Positions 1 through 9,600 are shown, counted from the first letter of the stretch. The stretch is 64,000 nt of DNA from CATOSP01 sp965205385 (GCA_965205385.1 CBDBGS010000008.1:496001-560000); one strand, 5' to 3'. Notes: a model not told the origin generated them from the letters alone. Numbers and translations: made by a program.

Positions 1-246
1 GCCGAACGGTTGGAGGTCCACTACACCCCCAAGCATGGCAGTTGGCTGGATATGGCCGAGATTGAAATCGGGGTGATGGCCCGCCAATGCCTGGACCGGC
101 GCATACCGGACCAAAGCGTCCTGCGGCGGGAGGTGGGAGCGTGGCAGTATCAGCGCAACCAGGACGCAATACGGGTGGACTGGCGCTTCACAACTGAGGA
201 TGCCCGTATCAAGCTGAAGTCCCTTTACCCATCAATCCAACACTGA
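1..246 (+). CDS. IS630-family transposase, C-terminal part (cut by window edge)
   Basis: The last 82 codons of a DDE transposase; the reading frame is open from base 1. The sequence looks identical to 57233-57478, where the whole element can be seen. It carries the final catalytic Glu region (SWLDMAEIE) typical of IS630/Tc1-mariner enzymes. The stop lies only 8 bases before the MITE that follows. The N-terminal part lies outside the window. Confidence 0.9.
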   Translation, partial: AERLEVHYTPKHGSWLDMAEIEIGVMARQCLDRRIPDQSVLRREVGAWQYQRNQDAIRVDWRFTTEDARIKLKSLYPSIQH

Positions 247-253
247 TCGACTA

Positions 254-410
254 CTAGGAGTCTGTCCGATGTTTAATGATGGCAACGCATATCGGCGATG
301 ATGGCTTTCGTAGCAACGCTATTGGTTCATGTGTAGGTCTATTTAGTAACCGCCAACCCGATTACCAACGATTATAGTATTCGAGATCGAATCTTTGGAC
401 AGGCTCCTAG
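254..410. repeat. 157-bp MITE, copy 1
   Basis: Noncoding segment bounded by inverted repeats that begin CTAGGAGTCTGTCC on the left and end GGACAGGCTCCTAG on the right. TA dinucleotides at 255-256 and 408-409 suit a Tc1/IS630-type TA target. The same 157 bp recurs at 57486-57642, again directly after the IS630 transposase. The right end abuts the hsdS remnant. Confidence 0.85.
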
Positions 411-412
411 TG

Positions 413-1028
413 GACTCAGAGTTGGCGGAGATTCCAAAGGGGTGGGAGGTGAAGCCGCTAGCTCAATGTGCATCCCTCAACCCCGAGTCGTAGTTTCGAA
501 GTAACACACCGGACAAGCTGGAGGATGTGGATCTCGCAAACACGAAGTGGGGAGCGATAGATCCACTCAGCATTGCACATGGAAGGAGGCCCCGAGCAGA
601 GCTAGACGCATCCTGCGCTCAGGTGACTTCATTTTTAGAACAGTGCGACCCGGCAACGGATCGTACTCTTTAGTTGTTAACGACGGGCTCACCGGTTTCG
701 CCCAACTCATCGCTGATACACCGAATTCGTGTACTTAGCTGCCACAAACGCAGACAATATCGAACAGATGGCTTGCCGTGCAGACGGTGCTGCATATCCG
801 GCGGTACGACCATAGATCTTAGGCGAAACCGAGGTAGTGATCCCAAGGGTGGATAACGACATGTTGGACTACTTCTCCTAGCCCACCGCGCCTATGCTTA
901 ATAAGATGGAAACCAACAAATCAGAGAACCGTGACCTTGCAACATTGCGTGACGCGCTGCTGCCGAAGTTGATTTTTAGGGAGTTGCGTCTTCTCGAATC
1001 TGAAAAACAGGGGTTGGTTACCGCATGA
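413..1028 (+). pseudogene. hsdS: hsdS remnant: type I restriction specificity subunit, 3' half
   Basis: Translation in shifting frames recovers a second target-recognition domain and C-terminus of HsdS: DSELAEIPKGWEVKPL at about 413, VDLANTKWGAI at about 520, EAPSRARRILRSGDF at about 580, TVRPGNGSYSL at about 640, EFVYLAATNADNIEQMA at about 723 and ATLRDALLPKLI at about 940. In-frame stops interrupt it, for example TAG after LNPES where homologues have Trp, and after AAYPAVRP; at least one frame change lies in the middle. The 5' half is missing: the MITE/IS630 compound ends three bases before the homology. The final TGA overlaps the ATG of the next gene (ATGA), the mark of a former operon. 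Confidence 0.85.
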
Positions 1029-1852
1029 GCAGCCTTACGTCCGCCGACAAACTCTATTTCGAACAAATCCTGAGGATGGGTCACGGCTATGTGCTTGACT
1101 TCACCGATGCGACATTCGCAGGGTTCTTCAAGCACCACGAGTTAGACATTCACGCCGAAAAATATCAGACTTACGGCAAGTCCAAGGCCAGAAAACTCCG
1201 GGAGTTTTGGGAACAGGAGCCCGACGCGCTTGTCAGCCGCGTATTGTCCGAGATGCTCGATTTCTATGAGGCGGAATGCGACTTGAATGGCCGCGAACGC
1301 GAAGTGGTTTCGCTCGCAAAGTGTCTCCAGATTGTTGACAGGCTTTCGGACGAAGCCCCCACCACAAAGCAGGTGACCGTCTAAAGCTTCCTGCAGGAGG
1401 AATTCAAGGTACCGAATATTCGGAGTTTGCCTGTTGAACCCCTTGTGGCCGAGATCATCGAAGGCCGGTTGAAAGAGGCCAGCGCGGCTCTTTCCGTGCA
1501 GGCGCACCTGGCCGTCATTTTCCTTTGCGGCAGTGTTTTGGAGGGTGTCCTCCTTGACGCGGCTCAACTGAAGCCTGAAAGTTTCAACCGTTCGCCGGCG
1601 AGCCCCAAATGGCCTGACGGCAAAGTAAAGCAATTTCACGAATGGTCGCTGAGGGAGTTCATCGACGTCGCTTCTGACATTGGCCTTCTAAAGCCGGATG
1701 TGAAGCAATTCAGCCACGGGCTACGGGATTTCAGAAACTATATCCATCCATACCAACAAATGGTCTCAAACTTCACGCCAGATGAACACACTGCCAAGGT
1801 TTGCTTCCAAGTGCTCAAAGCCGCGCTTGCAAGTGTGGCAGGTGATCGTTAG
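1025..1852 (+). pseudogene. AbiJ/HEPN-like defence protein, split by one in-frame TAA
   Basis: Two open segments in the same frame, 1025-1384 and 1385-1852, are separated only by TAA at 1382-1384; translation on either side reads as one protein of about 275 residues. The N-terminal part (TSADKLYFEQIL, GYVLDFTDATFAGFF, GKSKARKLREFWEQEP) resembles an N-terminal domain found on AbiJ-like abortive-infection proteins. The C-terminal part (AVIFLCGSVLEGVLL, then RDFRNYIHP) has the R-x(4-6)-H signature of HEPN RNases. It is coupled to hsdS by ATGA, a usual place for accessory defence genes in type I operons. The family call is from memory of the motifs, and the nonsense codon probably inactivates it. 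Confidence 0.6.
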
Positions 1853-1907
1853 TGGCCCAAATTGCTGTTGCTCCCGACGATGCCTCTCGCACGCCTGGTC
1901 TGCCTAG

Positions 1908-2327
1908 GTTACCTTGATCTGGACCGCTTGGAACCAACTCCAGACCTACAAGTCCGAATTGCCCGCGCTGTTCTCGATGAACGAGTCGATGGTGGTCTCC
2001 GCTGGCATGGACGCCCGCATTGGCGCCCTCACTGCCGGAAAGGAGTGGTTCAAGCCCCGGCGCACCATCGGAGGCGAGGCGCCCCAAGATGGTGGTTTGA
2101 TGGAACTCCAGGTCATGCTGATTGGAGTCTGCGTCCTCCGGCGGTTCCTCTCCCCGGTCCACGACTTCATTGTGTTCGAGGATGACGGTCGCGGCAAACT
2201 AGCCAAGAAGATGGCCGGTTACCATCAGTTCCACGCCGTTCTGGTGGCCGAGGAAGAGACCCAGCGCACCGCCTCCACCCAGCGCATACCTGAGTCGCGG
2301 GGGCGGTATGAAGCGGGACTTCGATAG
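1908..2327 (+). pseudogene. hsdR: hsdR fragment: type I restriction endonuclease subunit
   Basis: The translation TAWNQLQTYKSELPALFSMN, ARIGALTAGKEWFKPRRTIG, FIVFEDDGRGKLAKKMAGYH matches the HsdR region between the nuclease domain and the first helicase motif. The expected next block (GSGKS Walker A) cannot be found, nor the N-terminus, so only about 140 of roughly 1000 residues survive. With the hsdS remnant upstream this shows a dead type I restriction locus. Confidence 0.8.
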
Positions 2328-2558
2328 CGAACTGGCGACTGCGTCGTTGTGGGCTTGCACGCGATACTCAATAGGCCAGTGGGACTCGGTCAGGCGTATC
2401 CGCTCTCCAGGATTCACCAAACGGTCACTTTTCAAGGGTGCCGCTTACGGGTGTCGCCTTATTATCGGTGGCGATTCCCATCAAGAAAACAGGAAGGCAA
2501 GCTGTCGCATGGTGTATTGAAGGACAACGTAACCCCGCAAGAGGCAAATAGAGAGACC

Positions 2559-2774
2559 GTGCCCATCACGCCGAGGAACACCAAGTCCATCACCTTCTCA
2601 CTGCCGCCGGAGATTGGCGAAAGGATGCAACATGTGATGAAGAAGGAGGGCCGCACCCTTAGCAAGCTGATTGGGGATGCTCTCCGAAACTACAAGGAGG
2701 AGCGAGTGCGCCAAGAAGCGCATAGGTTGAACGTTCCAGTTGTGGAACCCGGTCGGGAGTGGGCCGGTGGTTAG
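2559..2774 (+). CDS. Ribbon-helix-helix (CopG/MetJ-type) DNA-binding protein
   Basis: 71 residues from a GTG start, chosen because the recognisable domain begins right after it. KSITFSLPPEIGERMQHVMK followed by GRTLSKLIGDALRNY is the beta strand plus two helices of an RHH domain. Proteins like this are commonly type II antitoxins that bind DNA as dimers and repress their own operon. No toxin ORF is seen downstream, so it is either an orphan or a stand-alone regulator. The SD-like signal is weak. Confidence 0.6.
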   Translation: MPITPRNTKSITFSLPPEIGERMQHVMKKEGRTLSKLIGDALRNYKEERVRQEAHRLNVPVVEPGREWAGG

Positions 2775-3113
2775 GGGAGCAGGTACGGGGGCCAGAGGCT
2801 GAACCGTGTCTGAAGCCTTCCCGACAACGTGGCGGCGGTCGCCCTGCTGAACCGTGCGCTGCTGGTCAGAGTGTCGTTGTGGTTGCGAAAGCTGCGGGTA
2901 TGAGAGCACAGGGGATGATGAAATGTTCATAGGGAGTGCGGCATCGGCTCCTGGGATCTCACCATTGACTCGGGCGAGGGCGCTTACGGCAAACACAGAA
3001 GTGACCGCGGAATTCGCCAAGAGAGTGGCCCCAAAACGGATTGCTTTTGTGCTTCTCCCCACTGGAATAGTTAGCAGAATAGCGGCAATTTTCCCGCGAG
3101 GAGGAGTCAGGAC
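2775..3113. other. No gene seen
   Basis: No convincing coding sequence on either strand. Its last 20 bases carry the GAGGAG ribosome-binding site of the channel gene. Confidence 0.5.
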
Positions 3114-3932
3114 ATGCGAGGGTTAGCGCACCGTATCGTACACGCGCGGATGTTCGAATACCTCCTCGTCGCACTCATCATTGGGAGCACCGCGTTGCTG
3201 GGTACGGCAACTTCTGACGATTTAGTTGACCGGTACGTGGCCTGGATGGGGGCATTCTGGCTCCTTACGATGGTAGTGCTCGTTTTGGAAGTGCTTCTCA
3301 AGATGTTTGCGCTCTGGCCAAGGGTCGACCGGTATTTCAGGGATGGTTGGAACGCCTTCGATTTCCTGGCAATTAGCTCTCTGTTAATCAATATAATGGC
3401 CGTCTCGTCCGTCGCCGCATACGTAATGTTCATCTTTTTGGTGCGCTTGCTGCGGCTTATTCAGGGCTTTTCAACAGTTCAGGAACTGCGCTTGATCCTG
3501 GCGGCATTGATTCGCTCCATACCGAGTGTGGGACACATCGTGGTCTTGCTGGGCATCGTCCTCTATGGGTATGCTTTTGACGGGCAGCAAATTTTCGGAG
3601 AGTACGACCCAGCGCACTGGGGAAATCTAGGCGTTTCCGTTTTGTCGCTGTTTCAAATAGTGACGCTGGACGACTGGGCCACGATCACGGGCACCGCCGT
3701 CGAGCTAGTGCCGCTGGCGTGGGTCTACTTCGTCAGCTTTGTGATAATCAGCGCCTATATCTTAACCAATCTATTCATAGCCATCGTAATAAGAAACCTG
3801 GACGAAGCCAGGCAGGAACGTCTGCGACCGTTGGAAACGACTACATCCAGGGAAGAACTTCGCCGGGAACTGCGCTCAACCCAGCAAGCGCTCCGCCGCC
3901 TGGAAGAACGCTTGCATCGGTTCCCCGATTAG
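3114..3932 (+). CDS. Single-domain voltage-gated cation channel (NaChBac/NavAb type) with TLDDW filter
   Basis: 272 residues, six membrane segments, full length for the family; it would act as a homotetramer in the inner membrane. S1 is about 12-32, S2 about 45-66, S3 about 80-96 (WNAFDFLA). S4 about 105-119 has only R111 and R114 with Gln at the next gating position. S4-S5 and S5 are about 126-155, the pore helix and filter 176-190 read LFQIVTLDDWAT, and S6 about 200-228 is followed by a Glu/Arg-rich C-terminal coiled coil (about 240-270). Sodium channels of this family have TLESW; two acidic residues here match the pair introduced in the engineered calcium-selective CavAb filter, so calcium permeability is possible. 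The ATG has a good GAGGAG site seven bases upstream. Confidence 0.88.
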   Translation: MRGLAHRIVHARMFEYLLVALIIGSTALLGTATSDDLVDRYVAWMGAFWLLTMVVLVLEVLLKMFALWPRVDRYFRDGWNAFDFLAISSLLINIMAVSSVAAYVMFIFLVRLLRLIQGFSTVQELRLILAALIRSIPSVGHIVVLLGIVLYGYAFDGQQIFGEYDPAHWGNLGVSVLSLFQIVTLDDWATITGTAVELVPLAWVYFVSFVIISAYILTNLFIAIVIRNLDEARQERLRPLETTTSREELRRELRSTQQALRRLEERLHRFPD

Positions 3933-4345
3933 TCGCATCCTCGAGCGGGCCGGGACACGTACATCACGAAGTCCATTGCGGCGAAAAGGCGAGTTAATCC
4001 CTGGAATTCTCTTGAATCCCGTTGCCCAAAGATTACCTTGCCGTTGCCCCGAATACGGTGGACTTGTGACAACCACATCCATGCTGGCGTCCGGGAGGTT
4101 CGGAACTAAAGCAATCCCCCTTCCGACCCTCGGGCACCCTCACGGGCGAACCGTCCAGACTCTTAGATCGGGACTCGATGATGGACCGCCAGGAGCCAGA
4201 CGTTCCAGCAAAATACCTGAACAGCCATAATTGTCCCGGTACTGGCCTGGTTGAGCGATTGTCCCACCGAAGAATTTGGGGCCGGGTTGGGCGCTGACAG
4301 GCCCGTGGGGGTGGGGTGGCTGTGGAGAGTGATAACAGAGACCAA
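3933..4345. other. No gene seen
   Basis: No ORF on either strand with protein-like composition or a start signal. It lies between the convergent 3' ends of the channel and nitroreductase genes. Confidence 0.5.
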
Positions 4346-4780
4346 CTAGGCCGGCTCGGCGACAAACACCGGGATGATGCGGGAGGTCCGCTGCTGATAT
4401 TCTTCGTATGGTGGGAACGCCGCGACCGCCGCGGCCCAGAGCCGACCCCGTTCGTCCGGGTCCGTGACTTCGCGGACGTGCATGGCGTACACCTCCGCCT
4501 TGTCTCGAATCTCCACGTTGCCGTCGCCGCGTAGGTTATACACCCATACCGGGTTGGTGGGCGCACCCCCGCGGGAGGCCACCAGCACGTAGTTTTCCCC
4601 GTCCTTCACTCGCATCAACGGGGTCTTACGGATGAATCCCGTCTTGTTTCCGCTGTTGGTTACCACGATTACCGGCAACCCAGAGTCACGTAGTTCTGTT
4701 CCTTCCATACCGCCGCTGGCTTCATACAGTTCAACTTGTTCACGTACCCACTGGGTGGGTGACGGGACATATTCGGCCAT
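4346..4780 (-). CDS. Deazaflavin (F420)-dependent nitroreductase, DDN family
   Basis: 144 residues, standard length for the split-barrel DDN family, which uses F420H2 to reduce nitro groups or quinones. Diagnostic strings are PVIVVTNSGNKTGFIRKTPL near residue 37, LVASRGGAPTNPVWVYNL near 66-83, and a C-terminal ERGRLWAAAVAAFPPYEEYQ. The start follows an AGGAGG site with eight bases spacing. It is monocistronic. The F420 biosynthesis genes are not in the window. Confidence 0.9.
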   Translation of the reverse strand: MAEYVPSPTQWVREQVELYEASGGMEGTELRDSGLPVIVVTNSGNKTGFIRKTPLMRVKDGENYVLVASRGGAPTNPVWVYNLRGDGNVEIRDKAEVYAMHVREVTDPDERGRLWAAAVAAFPPYEEYQQRTSRIIPVFVAEPA

Positions 4781-5016
4781 CAGTGAATCCTCCTATCAAT
4801 TGTCGTTTGCTCCATTCAATCTTCGCATGCTTCCCAGTGCTATACCCAATCGACCTGCGCGGAAATCGCGATAACCATGACTGCAAGCCGCCAATGTCTC
4901 CGCCCCTGTGGCGAGACATTTCTGGGGTTGGTTAGGTCGTAGGAATTCCGTAACGCCCGGCCACACTCAAACTGGAGTCACCTCCCTGAGCGTCCTGGAT
5001 GCAAGAAGAGTGGGCA

Positions 5017-6513
5017 TCAGCTTTCCGGCGTTGACCGAGGTATTCTACGCGGCGCGTTTGCTACTTCCTGCAAGCTGGTCAGGTCCATGGGCGGCATGTC
5101 CACGTTGATAAACTCCGATACGCCGTTGGCCAGTTCATTGTAGCTATCAAACCAGGCCCGCAACCGGCCACGCCATGCCACCAGCCCACCACTGGCATGG
5201 AGTTCGAAAGCCGCTTCCCGTCCGTCCAAACCAGACGAAACTTGGTCCCAGGCAAGCTGCAAGAGTGCCGCCCGTTGCAGCGCAGTGTAACCGCCCCCGC
5301 CAAAGGCGTCTTCCAGTTCTGCGGCCATCTCCGGGTCTGCGAAGTCGGTGTCGGCGGGGGCATTGACCAGCGAAGACCCTGGAAGGGCGCGCAGGAGTTC
5401 AGACATTCGCTGGCGGACTTTGAGCGTGTTTAGACCCGCGGCGGCAACGTGAAGCTGGTTTGGCAAGGCATGGCCGCTCTCTGTCGTCTCCGGATCAAGT
5501 TCCGCCGCCGTCATGCAGGTGCGGGTCGTCTGGACGTTGACGGTCAGTTCGACTAGCTGCTCGATGGTCTGAGGATTTTCCTTGAGGCCCATGACTTCGG
5601 CTAAGGCAAGCGCCAGACCCAGTGACAACTCAGCCTTGGCGAGCCAACCGTAGCTATGATGCCAGAGCAGCCAGGATATCAGCGAATGGCGCCGGGGACG
5701 GTCATTGCGCTCCCCGGTAAAAACGCGAGAGCGAGGGACGAAAACGTTATCCATCCAGACCATGGAGTCTAGTTCATCAAACCGGCTGCTCAATGGTGAT
5801 AGGAATGGATTCTTGTGCTTGGCGGCCGGTCGGCGGGTCACGACTCTTATGCCGTGGCTGTTTACTGGCACGATGAACCACAGCGATCTCCCGCTGCCCG
5901 GTGGCAACTCATCTCTGCTGGTGATCAGCAAGTCCTCGGCGAACGGTGTACTGGTGTGCATCTGGATCTTGCCACTCACCACGATACCTTCAGCGGATTC
6001 GCTAGCCAGACGCAGCGCCGCGCGCTCGCTCTCAACCTCGCGGAGGCGCGTCCCAATTAATGGACCACCTCCGGCGAACGTCAAAAACCTGCCGCTGTCA
6101 GCCAGAGACCCCCGATACGCCTCGGCCGCCTCAATCTCCTCCGAGGAGTTTTTCAGCCGCTTGAGAACATTCAGCATCCCCAGGGCTATCAAGGCGCCGT
6201 AGCCTGGGGTGTGAGTCATGTTGCCACCGGTCAAGAAATGCACCGTGCTAAGGGCTTTCCCCAGGCTTCTCAAATCCGTGGAGGTCTTCGGAGGGGTGAG
6301 CGCAAGAGGATACCGCTGGCCGTTTTCATCAGGCCCCGTGAGAAGGATGTCCTGCCAGGCGGGGTCGAAGTGGCGGTCATACCACGCGGCGTACTCATCC
6401 ACCATCGCCGACGTCGCCGGGTGGGTCGTGACGTCTGCCACTGCGCCTTCCCCCACCACCCATACGTTGCGACCATCGCGTAAACTCTCTTTGTAATCAG
6501 CCCCTGTCCGCAC
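5017..6513 (-). CDS. 4-hydroxyphenylacetate 3-monooxygenase (HpaB)-family FADH2-dependent oxygenase
   Basis: About 498 residues from a GTG at 6513, chosen because VRTGADYKESLRDGRNVWV is the normal N-terminus of the family; the frame stays open upstream to 6609 but that extension is not protein-like. Family features: DVTTHPATSAMVDEYAAWYD, the central HTSTPFAEDLLI block, a MVWMDNVFVPRSRVF region and a helical C-terminal half. Such enzymes hydroxylate phenols with FADH2 supplied by a separate reductase; no HpaC-like gene is adjacent. The actual substrate cannot be told. No clear SD precedes the chosen start. Confidence 0.85.
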   Translation of the reverse strand: MRTGADYKESLRDGRNVWVVGEGAVADVTTHPATSAMVDEYAAWYDRHFDPAWQDILLTGPDENGQRYPLALTPPKTSTDLRSLGKALSTVHFLTGGNMTHTPGYGALIALGMLNVLKRLKNSSEEIEAAEAYRGSLADSGRFLTFAGGGPLIGTRLREVESERAALRLASESAEGIVVSGKIQMHTSTPFAEDLLITSRDELPPGSGRSLWFIVPVNSHGIRVVTRRPAAKHKNPFLSPLSSRFDELDSMVWMDNVFVPRSRVFTGERNDRPRRHSLISWLLWHHSYGWLAKAELSLGLALALAEVMGLKENPQTIEQLVELTVNVQTTRTCMTAAELDPETTESGHALPNQLHVAAAGLNTLKVRQRMSELLRALPGSSLVNAPADTDFADPEMAAELEDAFGGGGYTALQRAALLQLAWDQVSSGLDGREAAFELHASGGLVAWRGRLRAWFDSYNELANGVSEFINVDMPPMDLTSLQEVANAPRRIPRSTPES

Positions 6514-6694
6514 GTTTGCACCATACCACAAGATGACTGGGTCTATTCTACACCGGTGACTCGGCACACATGCGGAATGGGGTCCTGAGCAGCAACGGTG
6601 GTGGGCCATGAAGTACTGTACGGGAAACCCTGGAGTTGCTCCTGGAGTTGTAAGTTTAACCGTTAAGAGACCCGCCCAAACAGGACTGAATCTC

Positions 6695-8561
6695 CTAGAA
6701 ACGTGGCCGGAAACTGGCTTCAGCCGGGTGGTCAGCTATACTTGAGCCATCAAGAAATAGCGAGGGCTTGAGCATGCTGGGAGAGCGGTCGGACCAGAGG
6801 GGCCTCTGGGAAGCAGACCGGTTGTATCTGGACCACGTGGGGCGGGACACCTTCTACGGTCTGCTGGCCTCGCTGCGGGGCCGCCTGTTCCGGGACCCCG
6901 ATTTCGCCGGGTTCTACTGCGCCGACAACGGCCGGGACAGCGTGCCGCCCAGCCTGCTGGCGACGGCGCTCCTGCTCCAGTCCCACGACAAGGTGAGCGA
7001 CGCTGAGGCCAAGGCCCGGGCCGACTTCGACATCCGGTGGAAGGTGGCCTTGGGGATTGAGGTGGAAGACCGTCCCTTCGCCAAGAGCACGCTGCAGGTG
7101 TTCCGCGCCCAGCTGATACTGCACGGCAAGGTGCGGGAGGTGTTCGAGTCCAGCCTGCGTTTGGCCCGGGAGTCGGGGTATCTGAAAGGGCGCGGGATGC
7201 GGGTGGCGTTGGACACGACCAACATCCTGGGCCGTGGCGCGGTGAAGGACACCTACAATCTGTTGGCGGACGGGATCGTCAAGCTGTTGCGGGCGCTGGC
7301 GGCAGTGGAGAAGTCCAGCGTCAAAGAATGGGCCAAGGCCCGGGGATATGAGCGGTACCTGGGTTCCAGCGTGAAGGGTGAGTCGGCCATCGACTGGAGC
7401 GACAAACGGGCGCGGCAGGCCCTGCTGGCCGAGATTGTGAGAGACGCCGACCGGTTGTTGGAGTTGTCGCGGCAGGCGCAGAGGGAATTGGGGGAGGATA
7501 GCGCTGAGCGGCAGCAGATAGTGGCGGCGGCGGAACTGCTGGGGCAGTTGCTGCTCCAGGACGTGGAGCGGACCGATGACGGAGTGAATCTCAAGGACGG
7601 GGTGAGCCGGGACCGGATGATGTCGGTGCATGACCCGGAGATGCGCCACGGCCACAAGAGCAGCAGTAGACGGTTCGACGGACACAAGGCGGCCATCGTG
7701 GTGGACACCGACTCCCAGCTGATCACCGCGGTGGAGGTATTGCCCGGCAACGCTCCGGACAACCTGGGATCGCTGGAATTGGTGGAGCAGAGCGAGGCCA
7801 ACACCGGTGTGCCGGTGGAGGAAGCCATGGGCGACGCCGCCTATGGGGATGGCGATACCAGGCAGGCATTCGCCGATGCGGGACGCCGGTTGGTGGCCAG
7901 AGTGCCGGGACGGCCCGACCGGAAGCACTTTCCGAAAGAGGACTTCCATATTGACCTGGCCGCGGGCAGTTGCACCTGTCCCGCCGGACAGGTTACCCAC
8001 ACCATCGTGCCGGCGGGAAAGCGGACGGGTCGCACAGGGCGGGTCCACCGCTTGCAGGCCTTCCAGTTCGACGGGGCCGAATGTCGGACATGTCCACTGC
8101 GGTCCCAGTGCATCGCAGCCAAGGGGAGTAGGGGGCGGCGGGTGCTGATCCATCCCCAGGAAGCCCTGCTGCAGCAGGCCCGAGCGTTGCAGCAAAGCAC
8201 TCATTATGACGAATATCGAGTGCGCCGAGTGGTGGTGGAACACCGGTTGGCCCGGCTGGTCCAGTTGGGCATTCGCCAGTCCCGCTATTTCGGCAGGGTC
8301 AAGACGCGATTCCAGCTGTATCTGGCTGCCACGGTAGCCAACCTGACCCTGGTGGCCGGGAAACTCGGGCGGTCGGGCCGTACCGGTGGCGGCGCAACAG
8401 GCCGCAGCGTCGTCCTCAATATTGTCCCCTTTGTTGTCGCCCATGCTGCGGCCAATTTCTGCGCGGTCCGGCTCGGACAACTGTGGTCCGTGATCCTGCT
8501 CACGTCGGCTTTATTGCCCAAATCCCCCTACCCAACCAGGACTTTTCGGCCCGGTTTCTAG
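6695..8561 (+). mobile_element. IS1182-family insertion sequence, copy 1
   Basis: 1867 bp, repeated at 38938-40804. The ends are imperfect inverted repeats: left CTAGAAACGTGGCCGGAAA, right (reverse complement) CTAGAAACCGGGCCGAAAA. CTAG occurs at both ends of both copies, so it is either part of the termini or a 4-bp target duplication. The two copies look identical except for a cluster of three bases near 8305/40548. Confidence 0.9.
6774..8561 (+). CDS. IS1182-family DDE transposase (copy 1)
   Basis: About 595 residues from ATG 6774. It has the N-terminal YGLLASLRGRLFRDPDF region, a DDE core with VALDTTNILGRGAVKDTYN (first Asp), FDGHKAAIVVDTDSQLITAV and GDAAYGDGDTRQAF (second Asp), a Cys-rich insert (CTCPAGQ and CRTCPLRSQC), and a C-terminal HRLARLVQLGIRQSRYFGR region. 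The stop codon lies inside the right terminal CTAG. Apparently intact. A very long antisense ORF on the opposite strand is a codon-bias shadow. Confidence 0.92.
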   Translation: MLGERSDQRGLWEADRLYLDHVGRDTFYGLLASLRGRLFRDPDFAGFYCADNGRDSVPPSLLATALLLQSHDKVSDAEAKARADFDIRWKVALGIEVEDRPFAKSTLQVFRAQLILHGKVREVFESSLRLARESGYLKGRGMRVALDTTNILGRGAVKDTYNLLADGIVKLLRALAAVEKSSVKEWAKARGYERYLGSSVKGESAIDWSDKRARQALLAEIVRDADRLLELSRQAQRELGEDSAERQQIVAAAELLGQLLLQDVERTDDGVNLKDGVSRDRMMSVHDPEMRHGHKSSSRRFDGHKAAIVVDTDSQLITAVEVLPGNAPDNLGSLELVEQSEANTGVPVEEAMGDAAYGDGDTRQAFADAGRRLVARVPGRPDRKHFPKEDFHIDLAAGSCTCPAGQVTHTIVPAGKRTGRTGRVHRLQAFQFDGAECRTCPLRSQCIAAKGSRGRRVLIHPQEALLQQARALQQSTHYDEYRVRRVVVEHRLARLVQLGIRQSRYFGRVKTRFQLYLAATVANLTLVAGKLGRSGRTGGGATGRSVVLNIVPFVVAHAAANFCAVRLGQLWSVILLTSALLPKSPYPTRTFRPGF

Positions 8562-8683
8562 GCCGTCAGTTGGCTCTAGGAGGAGATGGCGTTCCGGAGG
8601 CACTTTGGGCAAACCAATCAGCTTTGAGCCCGAGTTAAGCCGATGGTCTCAAGGGCCGGGTTTGGCTTTACTACTTACGTAAC

Positions 8684-9600
8684 TCATAATGGCGTTGGAA
8701 CCCCTGAATGATCACGATTTGGAGTCTTGGAAACCGTCAAACTGAGCGCTTCTTCTGGTGCCTCCGGGTGATGATATACCTCAGCCGGTGTCCGGTAACC
8801 CAAGGCCTGATGGAGCCTCGGGTTATTATAGAACCGGAGGTAGTCACCAAGTTCTCTTCGGGCCTCATCGGCGCCGGCGTAGGCCTTCAGGTAAACCTCC
8901 TCATACTTCACCGTCCGCCACAGCCGCTCCACCATGATGTTGTCTTGGTACCTCCCATTGCCGTCCTGGCTGATCTTCACCCTCTGGTCCTGAAGCTCCC
9001 GGGTGAACCCCTAGCCGGAGAACTGGCTCCCCTAGTCGGTGTTGAACACTCCGGCTTTCCTCGTCCCAGAGCCTCGGACAGGGCGTCGGCGCAGAAGCCC
9101 GCCTCCAGCGTGTTGGACAGCCGCCGGGCCACTGCGTACCGGCTGTACCAGTCCATGATGGCCACCAGGTAGAGAACCCTCCCGCCATGGGTATATACGC
9201 AAGGTCGGCTGCCCACACCTGGTTGGGGCTGGTGATCTCGGTTTTACCCAGCAGGTACGGGCAGCGCTGGTTAGCTAGCTCCGGCAGGCTGGTCTTGGGT
9301 CTCCGGTAGATGGCCCGTAGTCCCATCTTCCCGATCAGCCGCTGCACCCGTTTCCGGCTCACCGGCCTTCCTTGCCGCTCCAACCAGGCCATCATCCGCC
9401 GTGAACCGTAGAAACCGTAGAGGGAGTCTTCAGGTACTGCCGGTCCTTCTCCCGCATCAGGGACAAGTCCCCTGCTGAGGGCTCCTTGCGCCGGTAGTAC
9501 ACGCCCGATTCACCCCTGACCGGGTCACTCCCAGCAGCCTGCATTGACGGATTAAGGACAGGGGAGGATGCTCCCGGTCCACCATCTCCCGCAGCTCTTA
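8684..9600 (-). pseudogene. IS3-family OrfB transposase, frameshifted
   Basis: Pieces of one DDE integrase-type transposase in three frames. From the 5' end (high coordinates) these are ELREMVDREHPPLSLIRQC and RLLGVTRSG (9541-9600), MREKDRQYLKTP (about 9440), MMAWLERQGRPVSRKRVQRL (9395), NQVWAADLAYIPM (about 9200), YLVAIMDWYSRYAVARRLSN (about 9150) and the C-terminal NGRYQDNIMVERLWRTVKYE through LHQALGYRTPAEVY (8684-8980). At least three frameshifts, so inactive. Confidence 0.85.

Noticed and set aside
1382..1384. Programmed readthrough of TAA in the AbiJ/HEPN-like gene
   Set aside because: TAA is not used for Sec or Pyl, no readthrough context is visible, and neighbouring genes are decaying too.
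6750..8480. 576-codon minus-strand ORF across IS1182 (also 38993-40723)
   Set aside because: Fully antisense to an intact transposase, with low-complexity His/Gln/Pro-rich translation; a codon-bias shadow.
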